From the NCBI GenBank assembly GCA_025055795.1, contig JANWVV010000008.1, forward strand, positions 1 to 64,000: a DNA stretch of 64,000 nt. The letters are read 5' to 3'. Every line of letters begins with the position of its first letter. Position 1 is the stretch's first letter. Both the position numbers and the translations under genes were made by a program. This DNA comes from Gemmataceae bacterium. Its GTDB lineage: Bacteria; Planctomycetota; Planctomycetia; Gemmatales; Gemmataceae. This document shows positions 43,202 to 52,523 of the stretch, one piece after another. A model generated the notes under the pieces. It was given only the letters and a program-made list of their open reading frames with translations. It was not told the origin of the DNA and ran no database searches.

Positions 43202-43300
43202 ACCAGCGTCCTGTGGCCAGGCTCTGGCACGGCGGGATGCAGCATTGACGAGGGGCAAGTTTGGCAAACCGCAAGGCTATCTGGAATTGCATCGCAACGG

Positions 43301-44608
43301 CTATTTGGATTCCATGGTTCGGCGGCGGGCCCGTACACAATGCGGAAACAACTCCTCCTGGATGAGATTGCCTGCCGTATCGAAGGGCAGGGGCCGGGGG
43401 CTGCCCACGAGGGCCAGGTCCGTGCGTTGGCGGGCCTCTTGGGCCAGGGGAGCCGAAACCCACAACTCGGCCACTTCCAGCGTGTTGGGGATGACACACA
43501 GTTTGATCTGCTGCGGGTCAGGCTGCCAGCAGGTTTGCAAGCAGGCGGCGATCACTTCGCGATCGGTGTCGAAGGCCAAGGGGAGCTTGCTCCGCCATAG
43601 GAAGCGGGCCGTCAGGTTGTTCATGCGGAAGGGCACCGGATCAATGGCGGCCAAGGCCCGCCGCGTCGTCAGATCAGCGATGCCGATGCCCGTGGCGTTG
43701 CCGTGACTTTCCGGCGAAACGTCCAACAAGCCGATCCGAGTGATCCGGGGCACGTTTGTTTCCATTTCCGGCGAGGCTTCAATGAGCATGCGTCCCACGA
43801 CGTTGGGGTCCAACCCAGCCCCCGAATAGTTTTTACCGCATTCGCCGACGATCAGCACGTCCAGGGCGGCAAAGGGAATGCGTCCCATCAGCTGCCGGGC
43901 CTGTTCCAGCAACTGCGGTTCCCGCTCCCACAGCTCGTCGCGGTCGACCACCTCAACATGGGCGGTTTCTTCCCGCGCGTTTTCCAAAATGGCCAGGCCG
44001 CCGAGAAATGGAGCCTTTTCCAGCACCACTTTGGCCGATTCGGGCATCATCTCCCGCAGACCACGGGTTCCGAAGCTGTGGACCTGGTCGGCCCCCAGAC
44101 GCTTACCCAAGCCGATGACCAGCATTTTCAGGATGCCACTTTCGAAACGGCCCCGGAAATCCGTATGTGGCTTGATTCGGGAAATAGTCACCACGCCATC
44201 GGCTGCCAGGGCGTTGCGGTCCCACCACACTGGCTGGTTCCAGGAGTTGTAACCGATGCAAACGGCATCCATGTCGGTAAGGACAGGCACGCCCAAATGG
44301 GCTTCGTCGATCTGATAGCTGGCCAGTAGTTCGCGTTGCCCCTCAGCGGTGGCCCCGCCATGCGAGCCCATCGCGGCCACAATGAACGGTTGCGTCCCGC
44401 ATTCCCGCAGCACGCTTAAAGTGGCCCGCACGATAGTCAGATAGTGGCGAATCCCTCGACTACCGCAGGCCACGGCTATCCGCATACCCGGTCGCAACCG
44501 GCTCAGCGTGCGGGATTGCTGCCAGGCCCGCGTTACTGCTGCTGCTACGTCGTCCACTTCAGGCTGTGGCGCCACTTGACGGACAAGTTGCACTAACGGA
44601 AAATCCAC
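43301..44608 (-). CDS. LarA-like/DUF2088 domain protein
   Basis: This 435-residue protein resembles the LarA (nickel-dependent lactate racemase) N-terminal domain. Residues 49-90 read IAVACGSRGIRHYLTIVRA and FIVAAMGSHGGATAEGQ, with GSHGG as a family-typical loop. Other conserved-looking pieces are VTISRIKPHTDFRGRFESG, LVIGLGKRLGADQVHSFG and VGECGKNYSGAGLDPNVVGR. The region typical of pyridinium-thiocarboxylate nickel cofactor binding could not be confirmed by eye. It lies 99 bases after the M28 peptidase gene on the same strand. Substrate unknown. Confidence 0.7.
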   Translation of the reverse strand: MDFPLVQLVRQVAPQPEVDDVAAAVTRAWQQSRTLSRLRPGMRIAVACGSRGIRHYLTIVRATLSVLRECGTQPFIVAAMGSHGGATAEGQRELLASYQIDEAHLGVPVLTDMDAVCIGYNSWNQPVWWDRNALAADGVVTISRIKPHTDFRGRFESGILKMLVIGLGKRLGADQVHSFGTRGLREMMPESAKVVLEKAPFLGGLAILENAREETAHVEVVDRDELWEREPQLLEQARQLMGRIPFAALDVLIVGECGKNYSGAGLDPNVVGRMLIEASPEMETNVPRITRIGLLDVSPESHGNATGIGIADLTTRRALAAIDPVPFRMNNLTARFLWRSKLPLAFDTDREVIAACLQTCWQPDPQQIKLCVIPNTLEVAELWVSAPLAQEARQRTDLALVGSPRPLPFDTAGNLIQEELFPHCVRARRRTMESK

Positions 44609-44707
44609 GACACTTCAACCTCCCCCTGATTGAACGCTACGCAGCAGGGATAGCCAAAAACTGACCATTGCACAGCCCGATCGCTGATAGTGTGACCGTC
44701 CTTCCCC

Positions 44708-46735
44708 TTACTCGGGGATAACCTTCAGGGTTAACCGTTGGCCTTTACGGACCACAGTCACCTCTATTGGTGTTCCGGCCTTTTGCCGACTCATGACGGT
44801 CATATAGGTACTGATGTTCTGAATGGTTTCGCCGGCGATGCCAATGATGACGTCTCCATCTTTGATGCCAGCTTTGTCCGCGGGTCCGCCGGGGGTGACA
44901 CCATCGACCAGTACGCCTCCTTCTTCGCTTTCATAATTGCCGGGACGGATACCCAAGCGGGGCATCTGAGCCCGAGGCGACGTCTGTGCCCGCGGGTCGG
45001 TCGGGTCACGCCATGCTTCCCGCGTCACCTGATAACGGGGCTTTTCGGGCAGCACCATAACGGCCTGCACGAGTCGCTCGGCATAGTCAATTACTTCGGC
45101 CATGGCCTCATAGTTGAGCGTCTCCGCTTTGTCGGAGGGGCGATGATAGTCGCCATGGGTGCCGGTGTACAAAAACAGGACAGGCACTCTTTTGCGGTAA
45201 AAAGAGTCATGGTCACTAGGTCCAGTGCCGCTGGCCAGGGTACGCAGGTACAAGCCTGGGCGTCCGTTGGCCTGATGGACCAGTTGTTCCAAGCCGGTGG
45301 CCGTACCGACGCCATAGACCAGTAGCCGGTCTTTCTTTTCCCAGCCCAACCAGTCAGCCGGCACTCGCCGAGCCCGTCCGATCATGTCCATGTTGATCAT
45401 CAGGGCGGTTTTATCCAGAGGGTAGAGCGGCTCTTTGCAGTAGTGGAGGGAACCATACAAGCCGCGTTCCTCGGCGCTGAAAGCGATGAACAGGAGCCGA
45501 CGGCCCGGGCGTTGCGGCTGAGCAGCGAAGCGCCAGGCCAACTCGATCAGTCCGGTGGTGCCGCTGGCATTGTCATCGGCTCCGTGGTGGATTTTGCCGC
45601 GGGCATTGGCCCCCCCCAGGCTGCCGAAGGTGCCATAACCGATGTGGTCGTAGTGGGCCCCGATGATCACCGTCTCGTCGGCCAATGGTCCAGAACCTTC
45701 CAGCATGCCAACGACGTTTTTACATTTGTACTCGGTCCGCTCCACTCGGACAGCCGCCTGCAGCCGCCAGCCCTGCAGCACCAGGGACTGAGGATGTAGT
45801 TGCTGATCGATCGCCTTTTCTACGTCCGCCAAGGTGCGTTGCTGGGTACGCAACAGGCGATCGAGGATCTCTCGTTTGAGGAACAGGACCGGAAAGGGAG
45901 CTGGCGGATTCCCCAAAGCATGGTTGGCAAATTGGGGTAACGGATCCCGCTCCCCCGCCGAGCTACGGTCGTTCACCAGAATGACCGCCACTGCACCATG
46001 CTGCTGAGCGTTGGCAATTTTACTGACAAAGGTCGCATGACTGCTTTCTTCAGGCGTAGCGGCAAGACGATCAAAACGACGTTCACCCCGTTCGTCAGGT
46101 CGCGGGGTCCGTCGGAGCATCACCACCACCTTCCCACGCACGTCCAGACCGGCGTAATCATCATATTTCAGCTCAGGAGCCGTTATACCGTAGCCGACGA
46201 ACACCAACGGAGCCTGCACCTGACCACTGCTACTGAAGCCCATCACGGAGAACTCTGTACCGGCGTCCAGCTCCAGCCGGATGTGATCGGGACCGTGTAA
46301 GACCGCGTGGGGGCGCTCGCTGAGCCGAGCCGAGGCGGTCACAACAAACGGTTGAAAGTAACTGCCATCCTTTGCCGCTGGTTGCAGGCCCGCTTTGCGG
46401 AACTCCTCAGCAATGTAGGCGGCTGCCTTTTCGATCCCCTGGGTGTCGATGCCCCGTCCTTCGCACTCGGCGCTGGCCAGAAAACCAACGTGCTGCTTAA
46501 GCCGCTCGATGACCGCTTCCCGTTTCAGATTCAACGCGGTCCGTTCGCTCCGGCCGCTCTCCGCGGCCAGAGTGGATGCTGTCGCAGACAGGGCGGGTCG
46601 TTCCCCAACTAGCTGCTCCGACGCATCTGCCTGGTACCACCGGACTGTCGTCAACCCCACTCCGACCAGTACCATCAATAAAGTGGCCAACCAGCCGACC
46701 CGATAACCCGGCATGATGCACCAGCGGCTTGCCAT
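44708..46735 (-). CDS. M28-family zinc aminopeptidase with PA-like and PDZ domains
   Basis: This secreted or anchored protein of 675 residues begins with a membrane-type segment (GWLATLLMVLVGVGLTTV). A PA-like domain (about 150-270) is followed by the M28 catalytic domain. Its metal ligands are visible: GAHYDHIGYG near 360, HHGADDNASG, FSAEERGLYG (Glu pair), NMDMIGR and HGDYHRPSD near 527. The last 90 residues are a PDZ domain (GVLVDGVTPGGPADKAGIKDGDVIIGIAG). Such enzymes trim N-terminal residues from peptides in the periplasm. The ATG at 46735 follows GAGGGG by 9 bases; a TTG upstream was not used. Confidence 0.92.
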   Translation of the reverse strand: MASRWCIMPGYRVGWLATLLMVLVGVGLTTVRWYQADASEQLVGERPALSATASTLAAESGRSERTALNLKREAVIERLKQHVGFLASAECEGRGIDTQGIEKAAAYIAEEFRKAGLQPAAKDGSYFQPFVVTASARLSERPHAVLHGPDHIRLELDAGTEFSVMGFSSSGQVQAPLVFVGYGITAPELKYDDYAGLDVRGKVVVMLRRTPRPDERGERRFDRLAATPEESSHATFVSKIANAQQHGAVAVILVNDRSSAGERDPLPQFANHALGNPPAPFPVLFLKREILDRLLRTQQRTLADVEKAIDQQLHPQSLVLQGWRLQAAVRVERTEYKCKNVVGMLEGSGPLADETVIIGAHYDHIGYGTFGSLGGANARGKIHHGADDNASGTTGLIELAWRFAAQPQRPGRRLLFIAFSAEERGLYGSLHYCKEPLYPLDKTALMINMDMIGRARRVPADWLGWEKKDRLLVYGVGTATGLEQLVHQANGRPGLYLRTLASGTGPSDHDSFYRKRVPVLFLYTGTHGDYHRPSDKAETLNYEAMAEVIDYAERLVQAVMVLPEKPRYQVTREAWRDPTDPRAQTSPRAQMPRLGIRPGNYESEEGGVLVDGVTPGGPADKAGIKDGDVIIGIAGETIQNISTYMTVMSRQKAGTPIEVTVVRKGQRLTLKVIPE

Positions 46736-47206
46736 GGGAGGTGACCCCTCACTAGCGAGAGTGAACCCAGTTGCTACTGCTGCTTTATTATCCCCCGACC
46801 CTGCTGCCAAGGACAAGCCACCGCTGGCTATGGCCCCCGGATCACTGCGATCCCTCGATCACTCCCTGGCAACTAAATGACCACAGTCCACCACTTCTAC
46901 TAACCCATCATTGCTGCTGAATTGAGTCATCGAACTCATGCTGCCTGACTGCTACCAGCCTTGCTTTTCGCTCTCCCTACAGCAGGACGCGATCCGGGAT
47001 GCAATCTTTTAATAGCGGCGCATGAGAATACAGATCGGATTGAAACCTAAGATAAGATATGACAGGGATGATGTTCACTATTTTGATAAAAGTGCTTATT
47101 CGACTACTAACAGTCAGAGAGCCTGGCGGAAAAACACAACATAACCTGTTAACCGCCCTGCGCGGACACTTGGCTTACTGACCCTAGAACTGTGATCGAT
47201 TTGTGG
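46736..47206. other. Intergenic region upstream of the M28 peptidase
   Basis: No gene is supported in these 471 bases. The section at 47030-47110 is AT-rich compared with its flanks and is a candidate place for the minus-strand promoter of the peptidase gene. No clear box pair was picked. Confidence 0.4.
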
Positions 47207-48571
47207 TCAAGGCGTGGGCAGCGGGCGGAGAAAATGCATGAGCAGATAAGTAGGGTCCAAAGGCGGGGGAGCGTAACCGTAAGGGTAGGGCGGAGTAGCG
47301 TAGGGCATCGGCAGATGATAGGCTGTGTAACTGTTGGGTGGTCCGACGGGGGTAGGCGGTGGTACGGTGCCATTGGTCGCTGGCCCACTTGGATGAGTTG
47401 GCCCAGCGTTGCTGGTGGCACCCACCGGCGGCAGGGGTGCTAACGGCGGTAATCTAGCCGGCATCGAAGCAGTAGGGGACACGGTCGCGGCGGGAACCGA
47501 TGTGACCGGCGGCGGTGTATTACCCGTCGTCGCAGTCGTGGTTCGATCGTCGAGCGTAGGCCAGGTAGAACTGTTCGAGGTATTGCCGCTAGAAGTTGGC
47601 CCCAAGGGCCAGGAACTGTTGACCGCTGGTGGATTTGACCCGGTAGGAGCCGATTTGGCCGGAGAAATGCGAGGCATATTAGCTCCAGATGGTCCGCCGC
47701 TCGGCAGAGAGGGTTGTAGGGGGGCCGAGGCAGGGTCCGAACCAGCGGCATTTGGTAGGGGCAGTTGGGGTAAAGTTCGACCGGAACTGCCTGACGGTAA
47801 AGCGGGCGGGTGGCTATTCGGACCACCGGGTCCGTTGGGCCAGGGAGGGGTAGGAGGGCTACCGATGGGCGGCGACACGGGCAAGGTCCCGGCAGGCGAG
47901 CCGCCGCTAACAGCGGGCACATAAGCTGGGATAGTGCCCGCGCCTGAGGGAACACCTGAAGTGGGTGGGCTACTTGGGGGCAAACCGACTCCTGGTACAG
48001 CCGAGGGAGCCGGAAAGCCCGCCGGCACACCACCAACAGTGCCGGCTGCCGCTGGCGCTGGCATCCCACCTGCAGGACCAACCCCAGGAAGGGCACCACC
48101 GGGGGGTGCCTCCCGGAAACGCGTCAGATCGTGCCGCCGAATGACAATCCCCGTACCATTAGGGCCTGACCCCATGGTGTAAACACCAAACTGGCCCGTC
48201 GTGGTTTCAGCCAGGTAAAGGGCTGATTGGCCCTGCGTAATGTAGCCAGTGGTCATCATGAAGTGGACGTCGGCCTGACGTGCCAAGCCGAATTCCGCAG
48301 TCAGGTCCACTTCGGCCCAACCGATGATTTTGCCGCTATTGCGGTCGATGACCGTACCGAGCAGCTTGCCGGCTTTGTAATCCAGAAGCCAGACACCGTC
48401 GGTGGGGATGCGGGGGTTGATGGCCACCGCACCGGTAGCCATGATGTAGTCGCCATAACGGTCATTGGAAGCGGCCTCCGTCGGTTGACCGGAACTGACA
48501 AACCAGTTGGCTATCCCCGCCCCGCCGGCTGCTGCCAATGCAATTAATCCCACTCGCAATACCCCACGCAT
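47207..48571 (-). CDS. Secreted proline-rich protein of unknown function
   Basis: This 454-residue protein has an N-terminal hydrophobic segment (VLRVGLIALAAAGGAGIANW) that may be a signal or anchor. Residues about 35-135 form a folded-looking region (DYIMATGAVAINPRIPTDG; VWLLDYKAGKLLGTVIDRNSG; ALYLAETTTGQFGVYTMG) that I do not recognise. The remaining 300 residues are Pro, Gly, Ser and Thr-rich, ending in a Tyr/Pro-rich segment. The ATG at 48571 has GGGGGGAG 8 bases upstream; the frame extends 83 residues further but lacks support. It follows the exosortase gene. Confidence 0.72.
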   Translation of the reverse strand: MRGVLRVGLIALAAAGGAGIANWFVSSGQPTEAASNDRYGDYIMATGAVAINPRIPTDGVWLLDYKAGKLLGTVIDRNSGKIIGWAEVDLTAEFGLARQADVHFMMTTGYITQGQSALYLAETTTGQFGVYTMGSGPNGTGIVIRRHDLTRFREAPPGGALPGVGPAGGMPAPAAAGTVGGVPAGFPAPSAVPGVGLPPSSPPTSGVPSGAGTIPAYVPAVSGGSPAGTLPVSPPIGSPPTPPWPNGPGGPNSHPPALPSGSSGRTLPQLPLPNAAGSDPASAPLQPSLPSGGPSGANMPRISPAKSAPTGSNPPAVNSSWPLGPTSSGNTSNSSTWPTLDDRTTTATTGNTPPPVTSVPAATVSPTASMPARLPPLAPLPPVGATSNAGPTHPSGPATNGTVPPPTPVGPPNSYTAYHLPMPYATPPYPYGYAPPPLDPTYLLMHFLRPLPTP

Positions 48572-48990
48572 AACCACCACTCCCCCCTTGGCCACTCTCT
48601 TCGAGGCATCCTCTATGAACCTACTCCCTCCCCTTGCGCTGCATGTCTCAGAAGCCTCGCTAAATACAACCTGATCCCGGCAACTGACCACCTGAGCGTT
48701 TGTTCGGCCAACATCGAAGCGGTGTCCATATAACTGGATTTGCGGATTTGTCCAGAGCAGTCTTCTGATATCTGTAAGTACAAAGAGAGGCTGAATCCTG
48801 ACTAAATTCTGAAACATCACTCTAGGAGTAAAAACTCGTCTTCAGTTGGTATATCGCATTAAACTCACTCAAGTTAAACATCCACAATTTCACTCGAGAA
48901 GACATCAGCCACTGTGCAAGCAACCTAACGACTCAAGACCTGAGCGTTCAGAGGATGATGGGGCAGTTGTCTAGGAGAGGGACCTTACCA
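48572..48990. other. Intergenic region between the exosortase and proline-rich genes
   Basis: No supported gene was found in these 419 bases. The part at about 48760-48900 is AT-rich and probably contains the promoter of the proline-rich protein gene on the minus strand. Nothing more specific can be said. Confidence 0.35.
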
Positions 48991-50700
48991 TTAGTCGGAA
49001 CTTTTATTGTCCACCGACAAGGATGGATTAGATAAAGGGGTGGCCCAGGGGCAACCCCGATACACCTGCTGGGCCAACTGATGCAAAAAGTGGTAGGAAG
49101 CGGGCCGCAGGCGTTCAGCTGGTCCCCAACATGGTGTGCCCACCCATACGGTCAAGCGGGCGCGTACCTGCGGTGGCTCCCGCCGCCATAGCCGCTCCAC
49201 AACCCAACCGTGTGAATCCCCATGCAGTTGCGCCTGACGTTCGTCTGCTTCTGTCCAGACGTGCTGACCTTCTTGCGTCCAGTACCAGACCAGGTACTGC
49301 TGCGATCCCTGTCCGAACAACCGTTCCGTAATTGGAAGCGTGCCAGCAGGCAACGCCAGGGACACCCGGCGCCGTTCCAGACAGACAAAACCGCGGTTGG
49401 GCCAGCACACGTCGGGATGGTGATACCCTCTGACCATCCGCGGTGACGACCAGAAAATCACCCACACTTCCCACGGCTGGCCCCACGGATCGGTGTACAG
49501 GCGATGCACGATCTGATCGGGGGTCAACTGCTCGCGCACGCCGGCGGCCACAGCCAGCTCCTGACCGCTGTACGTAGCAAACTGGTAGGGAATCCGGTCC
49601 AGAGCGGCTTCGGCCCGAATCTCCGCCTGCTGACGGCAGCCCAGCAACCAAGCCACCCCGGCAGTCACCAGCACCCATTGCAAAAATGCAACAAGACTTG
49701 GGTTCAGGGACCAAATATCTTGAACACGCTGACCGGCCTCCGCTGTTGCATTCGCCGACGTCCCCTGCCCCCCTCCGGATGAAGAAGAAGGTTGTGAAAC
49801 GGTTCCCTCGAGCACCCCATATTGCTGTCCCCAATTGCCGGGTGGACCGCAACAGCATCCAGAGGGCCTAGCACGCAACCATGCTGTCAAAAACCACAGC
49901 ACCGCGACGCCCATCAGGACCGTCAGCAGTCCCAAAGCAGTGTGGAACACACCCTCAAGCGCTACTGGCCCTGCCCACTGACTGAGCACACCACTTGCAA
50001 AAACTCGTGTAGCATTGAGCAGGACGATCACAGGAACGGCCAGGATCAGTCCGCATACACCCCGCTGCCAGGACAATCCACGCCAATAGGCCAGGAAGGC
50101 GGCTACAGCCAGCAAGGCAGTCAGTGAGCGGATTCCACTACACACTTCAACCACGTTCAGGTCACAGCCGTCTAATCGGAGCACGCACCCTTGCCGCTGC
50201 ACGGGCAGGCCGCTGCCCCGTAAGGCCCGTTCGGCCAACCTGGTCGTCAAATGCTGGAGTCCCTCCTGGAGGGGGAGCATGAGTCGTTGGGGCCACGGCA
50301 AGGCAAACAAGATAAATAGCAGCGGGAATGCCAAATGCCGTAGCAACCGCGGTCCCCCCACAATCAGCACAGTCCCGGCCACCAGCATCAGCCAGGAGCC
50401 GAGCAACCACCACAGCAACAATGGTCGAGGGGATACTTGGGCTTGCAGAAAGGTACCTACCGCCAGCAGGAGGGCACCGGTTAGGGCCAGCAGCCAGCCC
50501 AACCAGCGAAAAGGCGCTAACCCTGAGCAAGCTCGGTGCTGGCATCGCTGCCAGAGTATTCCAGCCGCGACGGCGACGATTAGCAACCGGTCGGCGTACT
50601 CCGGATACCACCCCCAGAAACGCACCAAAGGGATCAGCCACAAAGTGGCACCAGCGGCCAGCAGAACGGTACCGTTACGCCATAGTGACCACATGGTCAT
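48991..50700 (-). CDS. Exosortase with C-terminal EpsI-like domain
   Basis: This 569-residue protein has an N-terminal exosortase, a multi-pass membrane cysteine transpeptidase thought to process PEP-CTERM proteins. The catalytic residues are visible: Cys in VVEVCSGIRSL (near 185), Arg in LLNATRVFASG (near 230) and His in GVFHTALG (near 248). After a linker rich in Gly and Ser, residues about 340-565 resemble the EpsI domain (methanolan-biosynthesis-like; PYQFATYSGQEL; VMIFWSS-type VWVIFWSSPRMVRGYHHPDVCWP). It is the last gene of an operon with two TPR proteins, 20 bases after the second. No PEP-CTERM substrate was seen here. Confidence 0.92.
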   Translation of the reverse strand: MTMWSLWRNGTVLLAAGATLWLIPLVRFWGWYPEYADRLLIVAVAAGILWQRCQHRACSGLAPFRWLGWLLALTGALLLAVGTFLQAQVSPRPLLLWWLLGSWLMLVAGTVLIVGGPRLLRHLAFPLLFILFALPWPQRLMLPLQEGLQHLTTRLAERALRGSGLPVQRQGCVLRLDGCDLNVVEVCSGIRSLTALLAVAAFLAYWRGLSWQRGVCGLILAVPVIVLLNATRVFASGVLSQWAGPVALEGVFHTALGLLTVLMGVAVLWFLTAWLRARPSGCCCGPPGNWGQQYGVLEGTVSQPSSSSGGGQGTSANATAEAGQRVQDIWSLNPSLVAFLQWVLVTAGVAWLLGCRQQAEIRAEAALDRIPYQFATYSGQELAVAAGVREQLTPDQIVHRLYTDPWGQPWEVWVIFWSSPRMVRGYHHPDVCWPNRGFVCLERRRVSLALPAGTLPITERLFGQGSQQYLVWYWTQEGQHVWTEADERQAQLHGDSHGWVVERLWRREPPQVRARLTVWVGTPCWGPAERLRPASYHFLHQLAQQVYRGCPWATPLSNPSLSVDNKSSD

Positions 50701-50720
50701 TGGGTGTGGGTGTGGATCAG

Positions 50721-52523
50721 CTAGGGGGCGTGCTTTCCGGTTTCTGGAAGCGGTTTAGGGACGGCTAATTGCTGAGCAAGCAGTTCCGCTTCCTTGCGGT
50801 AAAACATCGGATCTTTGCTTTGAAGTGCGGTTTCCAGCAGGGAGCGTGCGTCGTCCCAGTTGCCCCGTGCTTGGAGCACCACGGCGGCCAGATAAGCACC
50901 GTCGGGACTGAGAGGGCCTACACCAAGCACGGAGCGAGCTACTCGTTCGGCTTCCGCTTCGCGACCTGCGCGGTACAAGGCATAGGCCAGCACTGCCCGG
51001 CCATCGGACAACAGCGGCTGCAACCGGACATTGTTCTCCGCCAAGGCCACTGCCCGCTGACGCGTCTTGGCATCGCCGCTTTCGGCTAACAGCAATGCCA
51101 GATTAACCAAGGCAAACGGGTAGGAGGGATAATCACGCACCAACTCCTCAAAGATACGGATAGCGGTGGCGTAATCACGCTGATGGCGGGCACAGTAGCC
51201 GAGCAGGGCCCGGGTATCACGGCTGTCCGGCTCCAGGCGTTGGACGGCTTGTACCTGGGGCTGGGCCTGGTCGTAACGCCCTTGCTCCAGCAAAAAAACG
51301 GCGTACAGTCGCCGTACCCGTACGTCCTCCGGATAACTCGTGGCCGCTTTGCTGAACCACTTGGTCGCCTGGTCGTAATCACGCCGTAATACGCATAACT
51401 GGGCCAGTTGTAACTCGGCAGGCTCGATAGTGGGATCATCGCGGCGCGCCTGCTCCCACTGCTGCAAGGCTTCCTCGGTTCGATCCAGCAGAAACAGTAA
51501 TCGGGCCAGACGCTGACGGATGACCGCATTGCGGGCGTCGGTCTGGAGGATTTCCCGCAGTTGGGCCAACGCATTGAGGAAATCGCGTCGAGCTTCATAA
51601 GCCGCGGCCAGGCCAAGACGGGCTTGCAACCGGACCTGCTGTTTGTACCCTGCCTCCCAGCGAGGGGAATCCGATGCCTCTAATGCTGCCTGACAATTCA
51701 AAATCATGTCGGTCAGGCGACCTTCCAGAAAAGCGAAATGGGCATTGGTCAAAAACACTTCGGGATGGCGGGGGTCATCGCGGGCAGCCTGCTCTAGAAA
51801 AGCACGGGCCTGAGGCAGTTGACCCGCTTCGGCACACCAGCGAGCCAGCAATACCTTGGGTGGTACCGAGGACTGGGGGGTCAGCTTTGCCGCCTCTTCT
51901 AGCAGTCGTTGGGCTTCTTCCCATCGCCCCGCTAGAAAAGCGTCCCGTGCCCGCTTCTGATCAGGACTCAGTCCGGATTCGTTTTCCCCTGCACCCTTAT
52001 TTTGTTTCCCGGTCGCGGAATTGGCCGGTTGGCCCCCCGGCTGTTGAACGAAAAAAACATGCGGCACCCCTCCCCTTTCAGCTAGCCATGGCACAGTTGC
52101 AGCAATACCGCGGCACACATTAGTCACTTCCAGACGGTGCGGCGCAACCCGAGGCGGTAACACCTCTGGGAAGTTTCCTCCATCGTTGCCGCGGACATTC
52201 TGAGTGAAGGCCTGGCTGCCCCCTTTTTGGACCACAAATGGCCAATCCTGCTTGTAGCCAGCTGCTAGTACCACGTTTCTACTGAGCGACCAAGCACCGG
52301 CCAAGGGCCTACCCTGCCGATCTGCGACCAGAAGTTCGGCCACAGACGGCTTGGCAACAAGGATTGCCGCCTGAGCAGGATGCATCAACAAACAAAAGCC
52401 CAAGTTTATCAACATAATCCAACGCATAGCAGATGCATAGCAGCAAGCAGGACGTTTTTGTTGTGTGCAGGCGGTCCGCCGATCGAATGGTGGGGGGAGC
52501 AAGGGCATGAGGTTAGCGGTCAT
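50721..52523 (-). CDS. TPR-repeat protein upstream of the exosortase
   Basis: This 600-residue protein has tetratricopeptide repeats over about residues 195-590, for example AAYEARRDFLNALAQLREIL, PEDVRVRRLYAVFLLEQGRY and LGYCARHQRDYATAIRIFEEL. A hydrophobic segment near residues 33-52 (MRWIMLINLGFCLLMHPAQA) suggests export or anchoring. A segment before the repeats (residues 57-165) is not recognised. Its ATG overlaps the stop of the previous TPR gene by 4 bases and has AGGAG 8 bases upstream, fixing the start. It probably forms a scaffold with the exosortase system. Confidence 0.85.
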   Translation of the reverse strand: MTANLMPLLPPPFDRRTACTQQKRPACCYASAMRWIMLINLGFCLLMHPAQAAILVAKPSVAELLVADRQGRPLAGAWSLSRNVVLAAGYKQDWPFVVQKGGSQAFTQNVRGNDGGNFPEVLPPRVAPHRLEVTNVCRGIAATVPWLAERGGVPHVFFVQQPGGQPANSATGKQNKGAGENESGLSPDQKRARDAFLAGRWEEAQRLLEEAAKLTPQSSVPPKVLLARWCAEAGQLPQARAFLEQAARDDPRHPEVFLTNAHFAFLEGRLTDMILNCQAALEASDSPRWEAGYKQQVRLQARLGLAAAYEARRDFLNALAQLREILQTDARNAVIRQRLARLLFLLDRTEEALQQWEQARRDDPTIEPAELQLAQLCVLRRDYDQATKWFSKAATSYPEDVRVRRLYAVFLLEQGRYDQAQPQVQAVQRLEPDSRDTRALLGYCARHQRDYATAIRIFEELVRDYPSYPFALVNLALLLAESGDAKTRQRAVALAENNVRLQPLLSDGRAVLAYALYRAGREAEAERVARSVLGVGPLSPDGAYLAAVVLQARGNWDDARSLLETALQSKDPMFYRKEAELLAQQLAVPKPLPETGKHAP

